Source: Thermothielavioides terrestris NRRL 8126 (Eukaryota > Ascomycota > Sordariomycetes > Sordariales > Chaetomiaceae). From it: a DNA stretch of 64,000 bases. A program made the translations under genes and the position numbers. Below are positions 23,201-35,862 of the stretch, piece after piece (position 1 is the first letter of the stretch; each line of letters opens with the position of its first letter). Below the pieces are notes generated by a model that made no database searches, was not told where the DNA came from, and saw only the letters and a list, made by a program, of their open reading frames with translations. The stretch is taken from NCBI RefSeq assembly GCF_000226115.1, contig NC_016459.1:1116001-1180000 (forward strand), written 5' to 3'.

Positions 23201-24147
23201 ACTATATATCTAAATTTCAAGTCCTTTGTTAGAAACAATTTATAGTTCCCTTTAATCTTCCAAAGTACAACTACCTTCTATACTAAATACTTTAGATCTT
23301 TCCTATCGATAAATTTCTTAGGGTTAGCAATCTTTATAGTCTTTATATAAGTCGTAGGTTTAGAAGTCTTTTTAATCGTTAAAATTAGACAATTAGGATT
23401 ATATAACTCTAAATACAACTTGGTTTATATTGGTTTAATTTAGGTCGAGGGTATAGTTTAACCCTATAGATCGACTATAATAACAATCTTCTTAAGGAGC
23501 TTTATCCTCTTATCTTCTAGTACTATCTTATTGTATAAAAGTACCTTGACCTAAGTATATAAAGTAGAAAGTTCTTTAAAGTCGGGGAAATTGCCTTGTT
23601 TTTACTTAAACTGCTAAACTCTTATAAATAGCACTGCTATCGAATTAGCTAGTATATTATAGGTGACTCGTAGAGCTATAGCTTACTCAATTGCTATATT
23701 GTGCTATACAATAATCGATTAGATCATTTTAATAAGATCGTCGCCTTACAACTAATCAACCTATTTAGTACTCAACGGCTAGACCTTTTTAGGAGCAATT
23801 AGTTTATTATTCTAAGGGAAGTAAGCAATAGTAATATACTTATTCTTAAGCTTTATATAACACTTAATCAAATCTATCTCTTATTCCTTAGCTAAGTACT
23901 TAATTTAGCTAATTTAGTCGAAAAACTTAGGAATAGGGTTTATAAGTTTATATTCCTTGATTAAGTCGGTAGTTATTTAGGTTTAGGAGCTAAATAAGGT
24001 TAAATCGCTAATCTTCAATTAAATTTAGATACCTCGGTTACCTCCTACATTGAACTTATAGAGGTCAACTAGATTAATCTTCTAGATGTTCTAGCCTTAT
24101 TTAGTAGGCCTAGGAGTATAACCTACGTTTTCTATCTTATAAGCTAT
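23201..24147 (-). pseudogene. B2 gag fragment
   Basis: This is the N-terminal half of family B gag. The start codon position 24145-24147 reads ATA instead of ATG. It is heavily RIP-mutated and has no open stretch of useful length. Confidence 0.8.
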
Positions 24148-24312
24148 TGTTAAAATCGTACCTCTTTTAGAACTTCTTCTATTAATCGATATAGTTGAAT
24201 CGCCTCGACAAGGTGATCGTACTACTTGCCACTAGTCGATTAGAGGTTACTTCGCTATTAGTAACCTATTATACACTTGACGGTTTGTCCTTAGTACTAA
24301 TTAGTTCTTAGC
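23201..24312 (-). mobile_element. Family B fragment B2 (reverse; gag and leader)
   Basis: This 1.1-kb piece of a reverse family B element is collinear with B1 from gag to leader. It begins in the gag middle exactly where B1 inserted and ends in the leader where B4 begins at 24313. Its rest must lie outside the window on either side. Confidence 0.9.
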
Positions 24313-24698
24313 TATGATGGCATAGCATGCTAACCACTGTTATATAACTTGCGCACAGACCTGTTACGTGACTATACACCTACGTGACTTCCCAAGTTGG
24401 TGGATTTGCAAGATTCGAGTCGACTTTCAAATTAGAAAGGAGGGGTTGACTTGCCAATAAGGAAAAACGCGCTAATAAGGCAAACCGTATCTTACCCTAT
24501 AGCGTATAGACTTTGTAGCCCTACTGCAAATTGCAGCCCTATTACAAATTGTCTATATATACTACCTAAGGTATTTTAGTATAGTTTTCTACCTATATAC
24601 TAATAGTTTTCCTCTCTCTCCTTAAACTTAAAGTCTTTGTCAATCGAGGATCAATTTAGCTATAAGTTATCTAACGCTTGTTTTACCTTATTATAACA
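24313..24698 (+). repeat. B4 5' LTR
   Basis: This is a 386-bp family B LTR. The consensus start TGTGACGG and end GTGACA are both mutated by TG-to-TA or CA-to-TA changes in most copies. It includes the tandem 18-bp unit at 24516-24533 and 24534-24551. Confidence 0.94.
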
Positions 24699-25007
24699 TT
24701 ACTTCAAGTCTTACTACTATAGGCCTACGAAGGCGACACAATATCTAATATAGTCTTTCTTAATAAGACTAGTTTAGTTGGCTAAGGAACCTAAATCTCT
24801 AATAGAACCTTCGACTTATCGACAGTACAATGCAATAGGTTAGCTAGGAACTAATTGGCACTAAGGACAGACCGTCAAGTATATAATAGGTTGCCAATAG
24901 CGAAGCAACCTCCGATCGACTAGTGGCAAATAGTATAATCACCTTATCGAGGCGATTCAACTATATCGATCGATAGAAGAAGTCCTAAAAGAGGTATAAT
25001 TCCAACA

Positions 25008-26572
25008 ATGGCTTATAAGATAGAAAATATAGGTTATACTCCTAAGCCTATTGAACAAGGCTAGAACACCTAGAAGATTAATCTAATAGACCTCTATAAG
25101 TTTAATATAGGAGGTAACTAAGGTACCTAAATTCAATTGAAGATTAGCGATTTAACTTTGTTTAGCTCCTAAACCTAAATAACTACTAGCTTAATCAAAG
25201 AATATAAGCTTATAAATCCTATTCCTAAGTTTTTTAACCGAATTAGCTAAATCGAGCACTTAGCTAAAGAATAAAAAGTAGATTTAATTAAGCGTTATAT
25301 AAGGCTTAAGAACAAGTATATCGCTATTGCTCGCTTCCTTTAAGATAATAAACTAATCGCTCCTAAGGCGGTCTAGCCATTGAGCACTAAATAGGTCAAT
25401 CAGTTGTAAGACAACGATCTTATTAAAATAATCCAATCGATCATTATATAGTGTAATATAGCAATTAGGCAAGCTATAGCCCTATAAGTCACCTACAATG
25501 TACTAGCTAATTCGATAGCAATGCTATTTATAAGAGTTTAGTAGTTTAAGCAAGAATAAAGCAATATCCCCGACCCTAAAGAACTTTCTACTTTATATAC
25601 CTAGGTTAAAGCACTTTTATATAACAAGATAGTATTAGAAGACAAGAGGATAAAGCTCCTTAAAAAGATTACTAATATAGTTGATCTATAGGGCTAAACT
25701 ATACCCTTGACCTAAACTAAACTAATATAAACTAAGTTGTACTCAGAGTTATATAATCCTAATCGTCTAATCCCAACGACTAAAAAGACTCTTAAACCTA
25801 TAACCTATATAAAGACTATGAAGATTGCTAACTCTAAGAAATTCACTAATAGCAAAGATCTAAAATATTTGATATAGAAGGTAGCTATACTTTAGAAAAT
25901 TAAAAGGAACTATAAATTGTTCTTAATAGAGGACTTGAAATTTGGATATATAGTGTTCTTTATTAGAGACAAAACAATAGAGGCTTTTATACCCTATCTA
26001 GAAGAAGATATAGCAGAGTTAATCACTAATCTTAACGAGTTGTTCAACTTCTTAGATAGATTCTATACTAATCCTACTAAGCTCCGCTATATAAAGAACG
26101 ATTTTATAGTCCTAAAGATAGGATCTACGCTTTACTATAAGTTCTTTACTAAGTTTGTCTACCTTGCTACTAAATCTAAGAAACCTAAGAACAAATAAAA
26201 GGAGGAGTTCTATATTCGACTCTCTTAGAGCCTATGTTTCTAGATAGTAAGAGATCTAGTCGATTTAAATATTAGCTTTAACGATTTTACTCACCTTGGT
26301 CACTAGTTCTCTTTACTCTAGGAGATAGCTAAAAAGGATTAGAAGGATAGAAAATCTAATTTACTAGGATCTAAACAACTAAGTAGAGGATTAGCTCCTA
26401 TAAAGAAGAAAGAAAAGACCTTTTAGCTAGATAGCTCTAGTAGAGGTAAAGCCAAATTAAAATCTCCTAGACTCTTTTAAAAGAAGTGTAATACCCTAAA
26501 AGAGGAGAGCAAATACTTCTATTGCTAGGAGACCAATTATATAAAGGCGTAGTGCCTAAAACATATTGTAGC
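25008..26572 (+). pseudogene. B4 gag, main part
   Basis: ATG at 25008-25010 starts M-A-Y-K-I-E-N. The capsid-like middle is open at 25917-26198 (93 codons, in the gag phase). The zinc knuckle near 26510-26560 has its first Cys changed to Tyr. B5 interrupts directly after the knuckle, and gag resumes at 33437. Leader 24699-25007 precedes it. RIP stops are numerous outside the open stretch. Confidence 0.87.
26568..26572. repeat. Target-site duplication of B5 (GTAGC), left copy
   Basis: GTAGC is repeated at 33437-33441 immediately after the B5 3' LTR. Removing B5 and one copy restores the gag sequence found at about 54520 in B3. Confidence 0.95.
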
Positions 26573-26958
26573 TATGACGGCATAGCGCGCTGACCACCGT
26601 TATATGACTTGCGCATAGACCTGTCACGTGACTATACACTCATGTGACCTCCTAAGTTGGTGGATTTGCAAGATTCGAGTTGACTTCCAGATTAGGAAGG
26701 AGGGGTTGACTTGCCGATAAGGAAAAACGCGTTAATAAGGCGAACTACGTCTTACTCTACAATGTATAGACTTTGTAGCCCTACTATAAATTGCAGCCCT
26801 ACTGCAAATTGTCTATATATACTACCTAAGGTATTTAAGCACTGTTTTCCACCTATATATTGATAGTTTCCCTTTCTCTCCTTAGACTTAAAGTCTTCGT
26901 TAATCGAGGATCAATTTAGCTATAAGTTATCTAGCACTTGTTTTGCCTTACTATAATA
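26573..26958 (+). repeat. B5 5' LTR
   Basis: This is the 386-bp LTR, with palindrome GTCACGTGAC at 26623-26632 and the doubled 18-bp unit. It begins TATGACGGCATAG, close to the inferred TGTGACGG start. Confidence 0.95.
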
Positions 26959-27266
26959 TTACTTCAAGTCTTACTACTATAGGCCTACGAAGGCGATATA
27001 ATATCCAATATAGCCTTTCTCAACAGGACTAGTTTAGTTGGCTAGGGAACTCGAATCTCTAATAGAACCTTCGACTTACCAACAGTACAATGCGATAGGT
27101 TGGCTAGGAACCAATTAGTACTAAGGATAAACCGTTAAGCGTATAATAGGTTGCTGATAGCGAAGCAACCTCCGATCGACTAGCGGCAAATAGTACGATT
27201 ACCTTGTCGAGGCGATTTAACTATATTAATCGATAGAAGAAGTCCTGAAAGAGGTATAATTCTACA

Positions 27267-28925
27267 ATGGCTTGTAAAATGGAAAATGTAAGTTATACTC
27301 CTAGGCCTACCGAATAGGGCTAGAATACTTAGAAGATTGATCTAGTAGACCTCTATAAGTTCAATGTAGGAGGTAACTAAGGTATTTAAATTCGATTGAA
27401 GATTGGTGATTTAACTCTGTTTAGCTCCTAAACCTATATAACCATCGATTTAATCGAGGAATATAAGCTTATAAACCCCGTTCCTAAGTTTTTCAACTAA
27501 ATTAGCTAAATCGAGCACTTAGCTAAAGAATAGAAGGCAGATTTGATTAAATATTATATAAGGCTTAAAAACAAATATATTGCTATTACTCGTTTCTCTT
27601 AGGATAATAAACCAATCGCTCCTAAGGAGGTCCAATCGTTAAGTATTAAATAGGTTAATCAATTGTAAGGCAACAATCTTATCGAGATAATCTAATTGAT
27701 TATTGTATAGCGCAATATAGCAATTGGGTAAGCTATAGCCCTATAAGTCACCTATAATACATTGGCCAATTTAATAGCAATGCTATTTATAAGAGTTTAG
27801 TAGTTTAAGCAAGAACAAAGTAATATCTTTGATTCTAAAGAACTTTCTACTTTATACGCCTAAGTCAAGGTACTCTTATACAATAAGATAGTACTTAAAG
27901 ACGAGAGGATAGAGCTCCTTAAGAAGATTGCTAATATAGTCGATCTATAGGGCTGAACTATACCCTTGACCTAAATTGAACCAATATAAACTAAGTTGTA
28001 CTTAGAGTTATATAATCTCGATTGTCTAATCCCAACGACTAAGAAGACTTCTAAACCTATAGCCTATATAAAAACTACGAAGATTGCTAACCCTAAGAAG
28101 TTTATTGACAATAAAGACCTAAAGTATTTAGTATAGAAAGTAGCTATACTTTAGAAGATCAAAGGGAACTATAAATTGTTCTTAATAAAAGACTTGAAAT
28201 TCAGGTATACAATGTCCTTTATTAGTAGCGAAGCAATGGAGGCTCTTATACCCTATTTAGAAGAAGGTATAGTAGAACCGATTACTAATTTTGACAAGTT
28301 ATTCAACTTCCTAGATAGATTTTATACTAATCCTACTAAGCTCTGCTATATAAAGAACGATTTTGTAGCCTTAAAAATAGGATCTACGTCCTATTGCAAG
28401 TTCCTTACTAAGTTTGTCTACTTTACTACTAAGTCTAAGAAATCTAAGGATAAGTAGAAGGAGGAGTTCTATACCTAATTCTCTTAGAGCCTCTATTTCT
28501 AGATAGTAAAAGATCTAGTTGATTTAAATGTTAGCTTCGACGACTTTACTTACCTTAGTTACTAGTTCTCCTTACTCTAGGAGATAGCCGAAAAGGATTA
28601 GAAAGACAGAAAATCCAATTTACTAGGATCTAGACAATTAAGTAGAGGATTAGGTTCTATAAAGAAGAAAGAAAAGACCCTTTAGCTAGATAGCTTCAGT
28701 AGAGGTAAAGCCAAATTAGGATCTCCTAGGCTCTTTTAGAAAGAGCGTAATACCTTAAAAGAGGAAGGTAAATACTTCTATTGCTAAGAGACTAGCTATA
28801 TAAAGGCGTAGTGCTTAAAATATATTATAGCTACGATTAAAAAGATAGAGGTAGACCTAGAAAAAATAATAAACTTAGCTAAAGAAAATAAGACTAAGAC
28901 TACTAAATTAGAAAACTAAGAGCCT
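27267..28925 (+). pseudogene. B5 gag
   Basis: ATG at 27267-27269 is followed by M-A-C-K-M-E-N-V. The capsid-like middle is open at 28176-28457. The zinc knuckle near 28770-28815 has its first Cys as Tyr but the later Cys codons kept. The Lys/Thr/Asn-rich end is followed by a TAA at about 28918 that may be real or a mutated Gln codon. The codon phase is one frame away from pol. The 308-bp leader 26959-27266 shows nothing. Confidence 0.87.
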
Positions 28926-31900
28926 TAGGGAAAGTAGACTCTAGCTTAGGGCTAGATATTAGGTTAGCAGTTACCTAGGTAGACCTTTAGTAGCTTATAG
29001 GCGGTTAAAGTCTCTCCTTCCCCTATACATTAGCTATTAATAGAACTAATATTACTATTATTATACTTATTGACTTTGGAGTAAATAGATACGTTTTCCT
29101 TAATTAAACTTATATAAAGCGAATTACTAAGAAACTTAGTGTTAAGGGAATACTACTTAAGACTCTAATCTCTATAAAGGACTTCTAGGGCTAGTCTATA
29201 GACTCTATCAACTTAATTTTAAGATTCGACTTCTAAATTGATAGGAGAATATAGAGGGATACCTTATTCCTAGCCCTCGATATAGGGAAAGAGCATTAGC
29301 TATTACTAGGCCAACAGTGGCTCGTTTACTATAATATTTTGCTAGATGCTCGCTAATACCGATTGATCTAGCCTAAAGATAAACTATATAATCTAGAATA
29401 GAATTATATCCTCGAGATTCTTTATAACTCCTTTATTCCTAAGGCTCTAAACCCTAAACACTAGAAGGATACTAAACAGAGAGACTAAGCGATAGAGCGC
29501 TAAGATTAGCGTTAGAAAGCTTAATAGTAGCTATAAATACTAAGGCGTAGAGAAATACTTTCTAAATCTTTATTTAACGAATTCTACTAATTAGTATAAC
29601 CTACTAAAGATCTAGAAATATATCGATTAGTATAACCTAAGGTAGACCTAGGATTATACTAATTAATGTAACTTAAAGTCTTTAAAATATATACTAATAG
29701 GAGTAATCTTATTGAACCCCCTAAGAAACCCTTTTAGAAAGTATTGTTTAGAGGCGTATAGGACGATAGCCTCTAGAAGATAGACTAGGCACTAAAGGGC
29801 GAGGAATTTATTCCCCTAAGAACCTATACTCGACTTATAATATTCGAAGAAGAGGAGGAATAGACCACCTCCTAAATAGAAGAGGGCGAGTGACTATAGA
29901 TTCTAGAAGACTCGATCAAGGCTATAGTCATCTCTACTATAGCCTTTAATAAAATATTCCTTAAGGGAAATTAATAAGAGAGTTCTATACTAGGATTTAT
30001 TATAATTGTCTAGATCGACTAAGCTATTAAGGCTAGAAAGACTAGTAAACTCCTTGACAATGAGGACGAAGAGGTCTAAGGCTAAGTCGAGGAAGCGATT
30101 ACAAAGTACCTTTACCTTATTGAATTTGCTAATATATTCTTAAAAAAGAAGTCTAACAAGATGCTATTAAGATGTAAATACGATTATAAGATTGAACTTA
30201 CTAGATTGCTACCCTAGTGAGTAAGCCCCCTATACTTTTATACCTTCGACTAGCTAGAGACTATAAAAAAGTACCTAGTTAAGAACCTATAGAAGGGTTT
30301 CATTGAGCTAAGTACCGCCTTGTATAGCTCCCCTATACTCTTTGCTATTAAAGGAGATAGGACCTAGAGATTTTATATCGACTACCAAGCCCTAAATAAG
30401 GTTATTGTTAAGGACCACTACCTATTACCCTATATTGACGAAACTCTACGACAACTAGGAAATATTAAAATCTTTACTAAGATCGATATCCGGTAGGCCT
30501 TCTATCGAATCCGACTTGCCCCTAGAAGCAAAGACCTAACGACCTTCTAAACCTACTATAGTCAATTCCACTATAAGGTCCTGCTATTCGGCCTATATAA
30601 TAGGCCTACTACCTTCTAGCGATTCGTCAATTCCTAGTTCTTCGAGTACCTCGATATATTTATAACTACCTATATCAATGACCTAATTATCTACTCTTAG
30701 AATAAAGAAAAACACTGTAAATATATATAGCTTGTCCTCTAGAAACTGTACAAAGTAGGTCTCTAGGCGGATATTAAGAAATGCGAATTCTACACTATTG
30801 AAACTAAGTTCCTTAGGTTTATCGTTAGTACTAAAGGCGTCTAAGTAGACCTAAAGAAAATTGAGACGGTAGTTTCTTAGGACCGACCTACTACTATATA
30901 GGGAGTACAAGCCTTCCTTAGATTCTATAACTTTTACCGCCAATTTGTCTATAAGTATAGAAGGATTGTATGCCCCCTATAGCGCCTAACCGTCAAGGGA
31001 AAACCATTCAAGTAGACCAAAGAGCTTGCCACCTAGAAGGAAGTCTAAGAAGCTTACTACACTTAGACGGTCCTCCCTAAGAGCAAGCTAGACCTATAGA
31101 TCCTAGAGGAACTAGAGTTGCTGCCTAAGGAGCCTGCTAAATACGACTTACAGTGTATAATTTGTCAAATCGAAGCCGACGAATCCGAGCCGTCCTGCTT
31201 ATAGCGATTTGAAGGATACGAGCTAGTAGATGCTATCCTTAAAGCGAACTAGGAGAGCGAAGCCCTAGAGAGTTTCTAGGAACTTGCCTACCGAAATAAT
31301 ATTGATTGGACTCTAAGCGACAGTAGCCTTCTATTAAAGGGAGGTAGGCTAACAGTTCTACTAGATAGTTACTTATAAATCTACCTATTAGCTAAGATCT
31401 ATAACCAGATCTCTATAGCCTACTTAGGTAGGAACAAGATATAAGAGTTAGTCTAGAGACAATACTTTTAGCTAAGGCAAATAGGAGATATCGATAGGTT
31501 TATCTAGAATTGCTAGACCTATCAACGTTCCTATATACCTTGTAACAAGCTACTAGGCCTCTTTAAGCCCCTAGAAGTCCTTATAAGACCTTGGTAGTAC
31601 GTTACTATAGACTTTTATACAATGCCCTAGGACAAGTTAGGCTATAACTAAGTCTTCGTTGTAGTAGACTGTTTAAGGAAGTGTAGCTACTTACTCCTTT
31701 GCTATAAGACTACTATTGTTAAAGAGATAGCGCAACTCTACTACTAGTATATTTGGTATATCTATAGAGCCCTAGAATTAATCACTTTGGACCGAGGACC
31801 TTAGTTCATTTCGGTATTCTAGGACAAGTTCTGTAAGATCTTTAGAATTAACCTACACCTCTCTTCTTTAGAATACCTTTAGATAGATGGGTAGACTAAA

Positions 31901-33055
31901 ATTATAAATCAATACTTCGATTAGCGCCTATACCCCTTTGTTAACTATTTCTAAGACAATTGGTCAAAATTACTATCTACTATAGATTTTATTTAAGCTA
32001 TTTTACTCTATTTATCTATAGGCCTTGCCCTATTTAAGGTTGAGACTAGTATACTTCTCTAGATAACCTACGATTAGTAGGAATATACCTAAAAGTTCAA
32101 TAGCACTAAAGATAAGCTTAATCGTACTAAAGTCTAAGAGATGCTCTCTAGAATCAATTCTACTATCTAATTCGCTAGGGAAAGTATATAGAAAGCCTAG
32201 GAAGCTTAAAAGCGGTAAGCGGATAAGTATTAGTAGCTAGAAGAATTTAAAGTTGGTCAAAAGGTCTATATTATAAAGGGCCGTTAATAGATAAATCGAC
32301 TAAGCAATAAGCTTAACTACTTAGTCGCTAGACCTTTTCCAATTATTGCTAAGAAAGGTTATTCCTATAAGCTAAAGCTACCTAAGATCTAGAAGATATA
32401 CCTAGTATTTACCTTAGATCAACTCCGAAGGGCACTGAATAATCTATTACTAGGCTAGGAACCTTAGCCTAAGCTACTAATTAAGGTAGATAGCGAATTA
32501 GAATAGTAAGTCGAAAAGATTCTTACCTCCTAGATATTCAAAGGGAAACTCTAGTATTACGTTTAATAGATCGGTTAAGGCGAGGACCCTAAATAGTACA
32601 ACGCTACTAATTTCAAGAATGTACTACACTGCTTCTAGGAATTCTATAAAGAATTCCCTTATATAGCTAGACTACCTTAGCGATTACCGCAATGGCTAAA
32701 AGCCTATAAGGAGGATTACTTTAATGACGAACACCTAGATAATAACCTGCTAGTACCTGAAGGTCAACGCGATCTAACTTAGTCTAGGAGACGTTGTATA
32801 TATATATAAACCCGCTATAAAGTCGTAGGATAACATTTTATCCTAGCTCCCTTATATATCTACTAGCCTAGATATAGTATCTTATATAGCCTAGTAGATT
32901 ATAAGGCAGATTTCTAAGTCCTATAGAACTCAATTATATAAACTTTGTAAAAAATAGGCTTATAAGCCAATTCTCTTAATTCCTAATAGCTAGTAGAGGA
33001 CTACAACGTATTCGTTATATAGGTACAACGCTTTTTCGAAGGGAGGGTAATATAA
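28900..33055 (+). pseudogene. B5 pol, lacking RNase H
   Basis: Pol is in the -1 phase relative to gag. Protease Asp is at 29072-29074 (LIDF for LIDS). RT YIDD at 30671-30682 reads YIND. At 31024 the sequence jumps from the end of RT to the linker before integrase, a 453-bp (151-codon) in-frame loss relative to B3 that removes the RNase H domain. In integrase the first Asp (31610) and second Asp (31790, in an intact D-R-G-P) are kept, but the Glu is now Lys. A chromodomain-like end follows. The stop lies in the first bases of the 3' LTR. Without RNase H the copy could not replicate on its own even before RIP. Confidence 0.87.
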
Positions 33056-33436
33056 CAGTATAGTGCACTAACTACCGTTATATAACTTGCGTATAGACCT
33101 ATCACGTGACTATACACTTATGTAACCTCCTAAGTTGGTGGATTTATAAGATTCGAGTCGACTTCCAGATTAGGAAGGAAGGGTTGACTTGCCAATAAGG
33201 AAAAACGCGCTAATAAGGCGAACCGCGTCTTACTCTGCAACGTATAGACTTTGTAGCCCTACTACAAATTGTAGCCCCACTGCAAATTGTCTATATGTAC
33301 CACCTAAGGTATTTAAGCACTGTTTTCTACCTATATATTGATAGTTTCCCTCTCTCTCCTTAGACTTGAAGTCTTCGTCAATCGAGGATCAATTCAGCTA
33401 CGAGTTATCCAGCACTTGTTTTGCCTTGCTGTGACA
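33051..33436 (+). repeat. B5 3' LTR
   Basis: This 386-bp LTR is preceded by a purine-rich tract (gggagggtaa). It ends CTGTGACA, the least mutated version of the family B LTR end. Confidence 0.95.
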
Positions 33437-33441
33437 GTAGC
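33437..33441. repeat. Target-site duplication of B5 (GTAGC), right copy
   Basis: This pairs with 26568-26572. Confidence 0.95.
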
Positions 33442-33529
33442 TATAATTAAGAAAATAGAGGTAAACCTAGAAAAAATAACGAACTTAGTTAAAGAAAATA
33501 AGACTAAGACTATTGAATTAAAAAACTAA

Positions 33530-35292
33530 AGGCCCTAGGGAAAGTAGACTCTAGCTTAGGGCTAGATATTAGGTTAGCAGTTACCTAGATAGACCTTTAG
33601 TAGCTTATAAGTAGTTAGAGTCTCTCCTTCCTCTATACTTTAGCTATTAATAGAACTAGCATTACTATTACTATATTTATTAAGCTTAGAGTAAATAGTT
33701 ATACTTTCTTTAATCGAACCTATATAAAGCGAATCGCTAAGAAACTTAGTGTTAAGGGGATACTACTTAAGACTCTGATCTCTATAAAGGACTTCTAAGG
33801 CTAATCTATAGACCCTATCGACTTAATCCTAAGATTTGACCTCTAAATTGATAGGAGAATATAGAAGAATACCTTATTATTAGCTCTTAATATAAAGAAG
33901 GAGCATTAGCTATTACTAGGCCAATAGTAGCTTGTTTACTACGATATTATACTAAATGCTCGCCAATATCGATTAATCTAGCCTAAAGATAAACTATATA
34001 ATCTAGAATAGAGTTATATCCTCGAGATTCTTTACAATTCCCTTATTCTAAAGGTACTAAACCCTAAACACTAGAAGGATATTAAGTAGAGAGACTGAGC
34101 AATAGAGCATTAAGACTAGCGTTAGAAGGCTTAGCGGTAGCTATAAATACTAAAGTATAGGGAGTTACTTTCTAAGCTTATACTTGACAAATCCTACTAA
34201 TTAATATAGCCTACTAAAGATTTAGGAATATATTAATCAGTATAACCTAAGGTAAGCCTAGGGTTATACTAATCGGTATAACTTAAAGTCTCTAAAATAT
34301 ATACCAATAGGTATAATCTTATCGAACCCTCTAAGAAACCCCTTTAGAAAGTATTGTTTAGAGGCATATAGGACAATAGCCTCTAGAAGATAGACTAGGC
34401 ATTAAAAGGCAAGGAGTTTATTCCCCTAAGAACCTATATTTGGCTTATAATGCCTAAAGAAGAGGAGGAATAGGCCACCTTCTAGGTAGAAGAGGGTAAA
34501 CGACTATAGATTTTCAAAGACCTAATTAAAGCTATAGTTATCTCTATTATAGCCTTTAATAAAATGTTCTTTAAAGGGAACCAACAAGGAAATTCTATAT
34601 TAGGATTCATTATAATCGCTTAGATCGACTAAGCTATTAAAGCTAAAAAGATTAGCAACCTCTTTAACGACGAAGACGAGGAGGTCTAAGCCTAAGTTAA
34701 AGAAGTAATTAGAAAGTACCTTTACTTTACCGAATTTACTAATATATTTTTAAAGAAAGAATCTAATAAGATGCCCCTAAGGCGTAAATACAACTATAAG
34801 ATTAAACTTACTAGACCACTACCTTAGCGAGTAAGCCCCTTATACTCCTATACTCTCGACTAGCTAGAAACTATAAAGAGGTACCTAGTTGAGAACCTGT
34901 AGAAGGGTTTTATCGAGCTAAGTACCGCCTTATATAGCTCCCCTATACTCTTTGCTATTAAAGGAGATAGGACTTAGAGGTTCTATATTAACTACTAAGC
35001 TCTAAATAAGGTTACTATCAAAGACTGCTACCTACTACCCTACATTGATAAAACCTTATAATAACTAGGAAACGCTAAAATCTTTATTAAGATCAATATC
35101 TAACAAGCCTTCTACTAGATCCGACTTACACCTAGAAGTAAAGACCTTATAATCTTCCGAACTTACAATAGCTAATTCCGCTATAAGGTCCTACTGTTTA
35201 GCTTATACAATAGACCTACTACCTTCTAACGATTCGTCAATTCCTAGTTCTTCGAGTACCTCGATATATTTATAACCACCTATATTAATAAC
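33530..35292 (+). pseudogene. B4 pol, first part (protease to RT active site)
   Basis: The protease motif is near 33680-33710 and RT lies to the YIDD position, here mutated to Y-I-N-N just before 35293. Many RIP stops are present. The rest of RT continues at 36911 after T1. Its RNase H and integrase are not in the window, because a second insertion cuts pol at 37237. Confidence 0.82.
35288..35292. repeat. Target-site duplication of T1 (ATAAC), left copy
   Basis: ATAAC is repeated at 36911-36915. Confidence 0.93.
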
Positions 35293-35498
35293 TGTCGTAT
35301 ACTACACTGGCTCCCTGTCTGTAGCTCTGTAGCTCTGGCACCTGTGGGGCTCTCGCTTTGGCCTGTGGGGCTGAGCTCTCACCTGTGTATATAGATCTTA
35401 GCTCTCCTCCTACCTACTAGGAGAAGCTCCCTCGATCAACATCCTCTTCTCTCCGGCTCTCGCTCAGCTACCTGATGTGCCCTCGCCTCCTTTCCTCA
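35293..35498. repeat. T1 left LTR
   Basis: This 206-bp LTR has an internal repeat of the CCTGTGGGGCT motif and a TATATA at 35388-35393. It differs from the right LTR mainly by G/A and C/T changes (for example TGTCGTATAC against TGTCGCGTAC). Confidence 0.94.
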
Positions 35499-35613
35499 GT
35501 TATAAGCCCGGTTCGCACTTCAAAATCACCCTCGGAGGTTCTTTATAGGGCTATCTTTTACTTCCTTTCTTCTATCTTCTAGCCTCTCGAACCTACAACT
35601 ACTGTGGCATCTC

Positions 35614-35862
35614 TCACGTGCTTTTACGATTGAGAGCGCCTTCGATCGTCGACTTCCGACCTCCTTTTTTCGAGCCCCTTTTCTTTTTCGGAATGTTTAG
35701 ATTTCCTAACCTCTTGTAACCTCGGCTATTGCCCACTAAGCCACTAGCGCGTATGCTACGGCTATTCTTAGGAGCGATCAATAGGTAGCCCCTACCCTGT
35801 TTAGGGGGTGCTAACAGTTCTAGAAGATCCTTTTCCTTACCCGCCTCTATAAGGTAAGGCAC
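35614..35862 (-). pseudogene. T1 internal ORF, unidentified basic protein
   Basis: An open frame of 82 codons reads from a GTG at its upstream end. It has a Leu/Glu/Lys-rich start, a Gly/Arg/Ser middle and a strongly basic end with a P-K-K-K-R-G-S-K-K stretch that resembles a nuclear localisation signal. I recognise no family. A plus-strand frame across 35609-36520 is also open apart from TAG/TAA, but its composition (Phe/Leu/Pro/Ser) looks like an antisense shadow. It may be a residue of a longer gene or chance. Confidence 0.3.

Larger units (their letters stand above)
24313..26572 (+). mobile_element. Family B element B4, first piece (5' LTR, leader, gag)
   Basis: This is the first of three pieces of a forward family B element: 24313-26572, 33437-35292 and 36911-37236. 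With target duplications removed they sum to 4432 bp, against 4431 bp for the matching interval of B3. It is inserted in the leader of B2 and interrupted at 26573 by B5. Confidence 0.94.
26573..33436 (+). mobile_element. Family B element B5, full-length with internal deletion
   Basis: Both LTRs (26573-26958 and 33051-33436) are 386 bp and a perfect 5-bp duplication flanks the element. Total length is 6864 bp, 453 bp shorter than B3; the whole difference is one deletion at 31024 that removes RNase H. Its gag start ATG survives at 27267. Confidence 0.96.
33437..35292 (+). mobile_element. B4 second piece (end of gag, protease, RT)
   Basis: B4 resumes with the gag C-terminus (33440-33529 in frame), then protease and RT. 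It stops exactly after the codons of the RT YIDD box, where T1 inserted. Collinear with about 54516-56371 of B3. Confidence 0.93.

Noticed and set aside
26568..26572. Shared TAGC before both the B4 and B5 insertions as an integration motif
   Set aside because: Only two cases, the B3 site (TATAC) does not share it, and TAGC is very common in this RIP-mutated DNA.
33338..33529. 63-codon forward open frame spanning the B5 LTR end and B4 gag
   Set aside because: The frame is made by the junction of LTR and gag; only its last part is genuine gag C-terminus. Not a separate gene.
35499..35530. GGTTCGCAC-like motif after the T1 left LTR, similar to a Pol III B box or tRNA T-loop
   Set aside because: No matching A box or tRNA fold is present, and the motif is in the sense rather than complementary orientation for a primer binding site.
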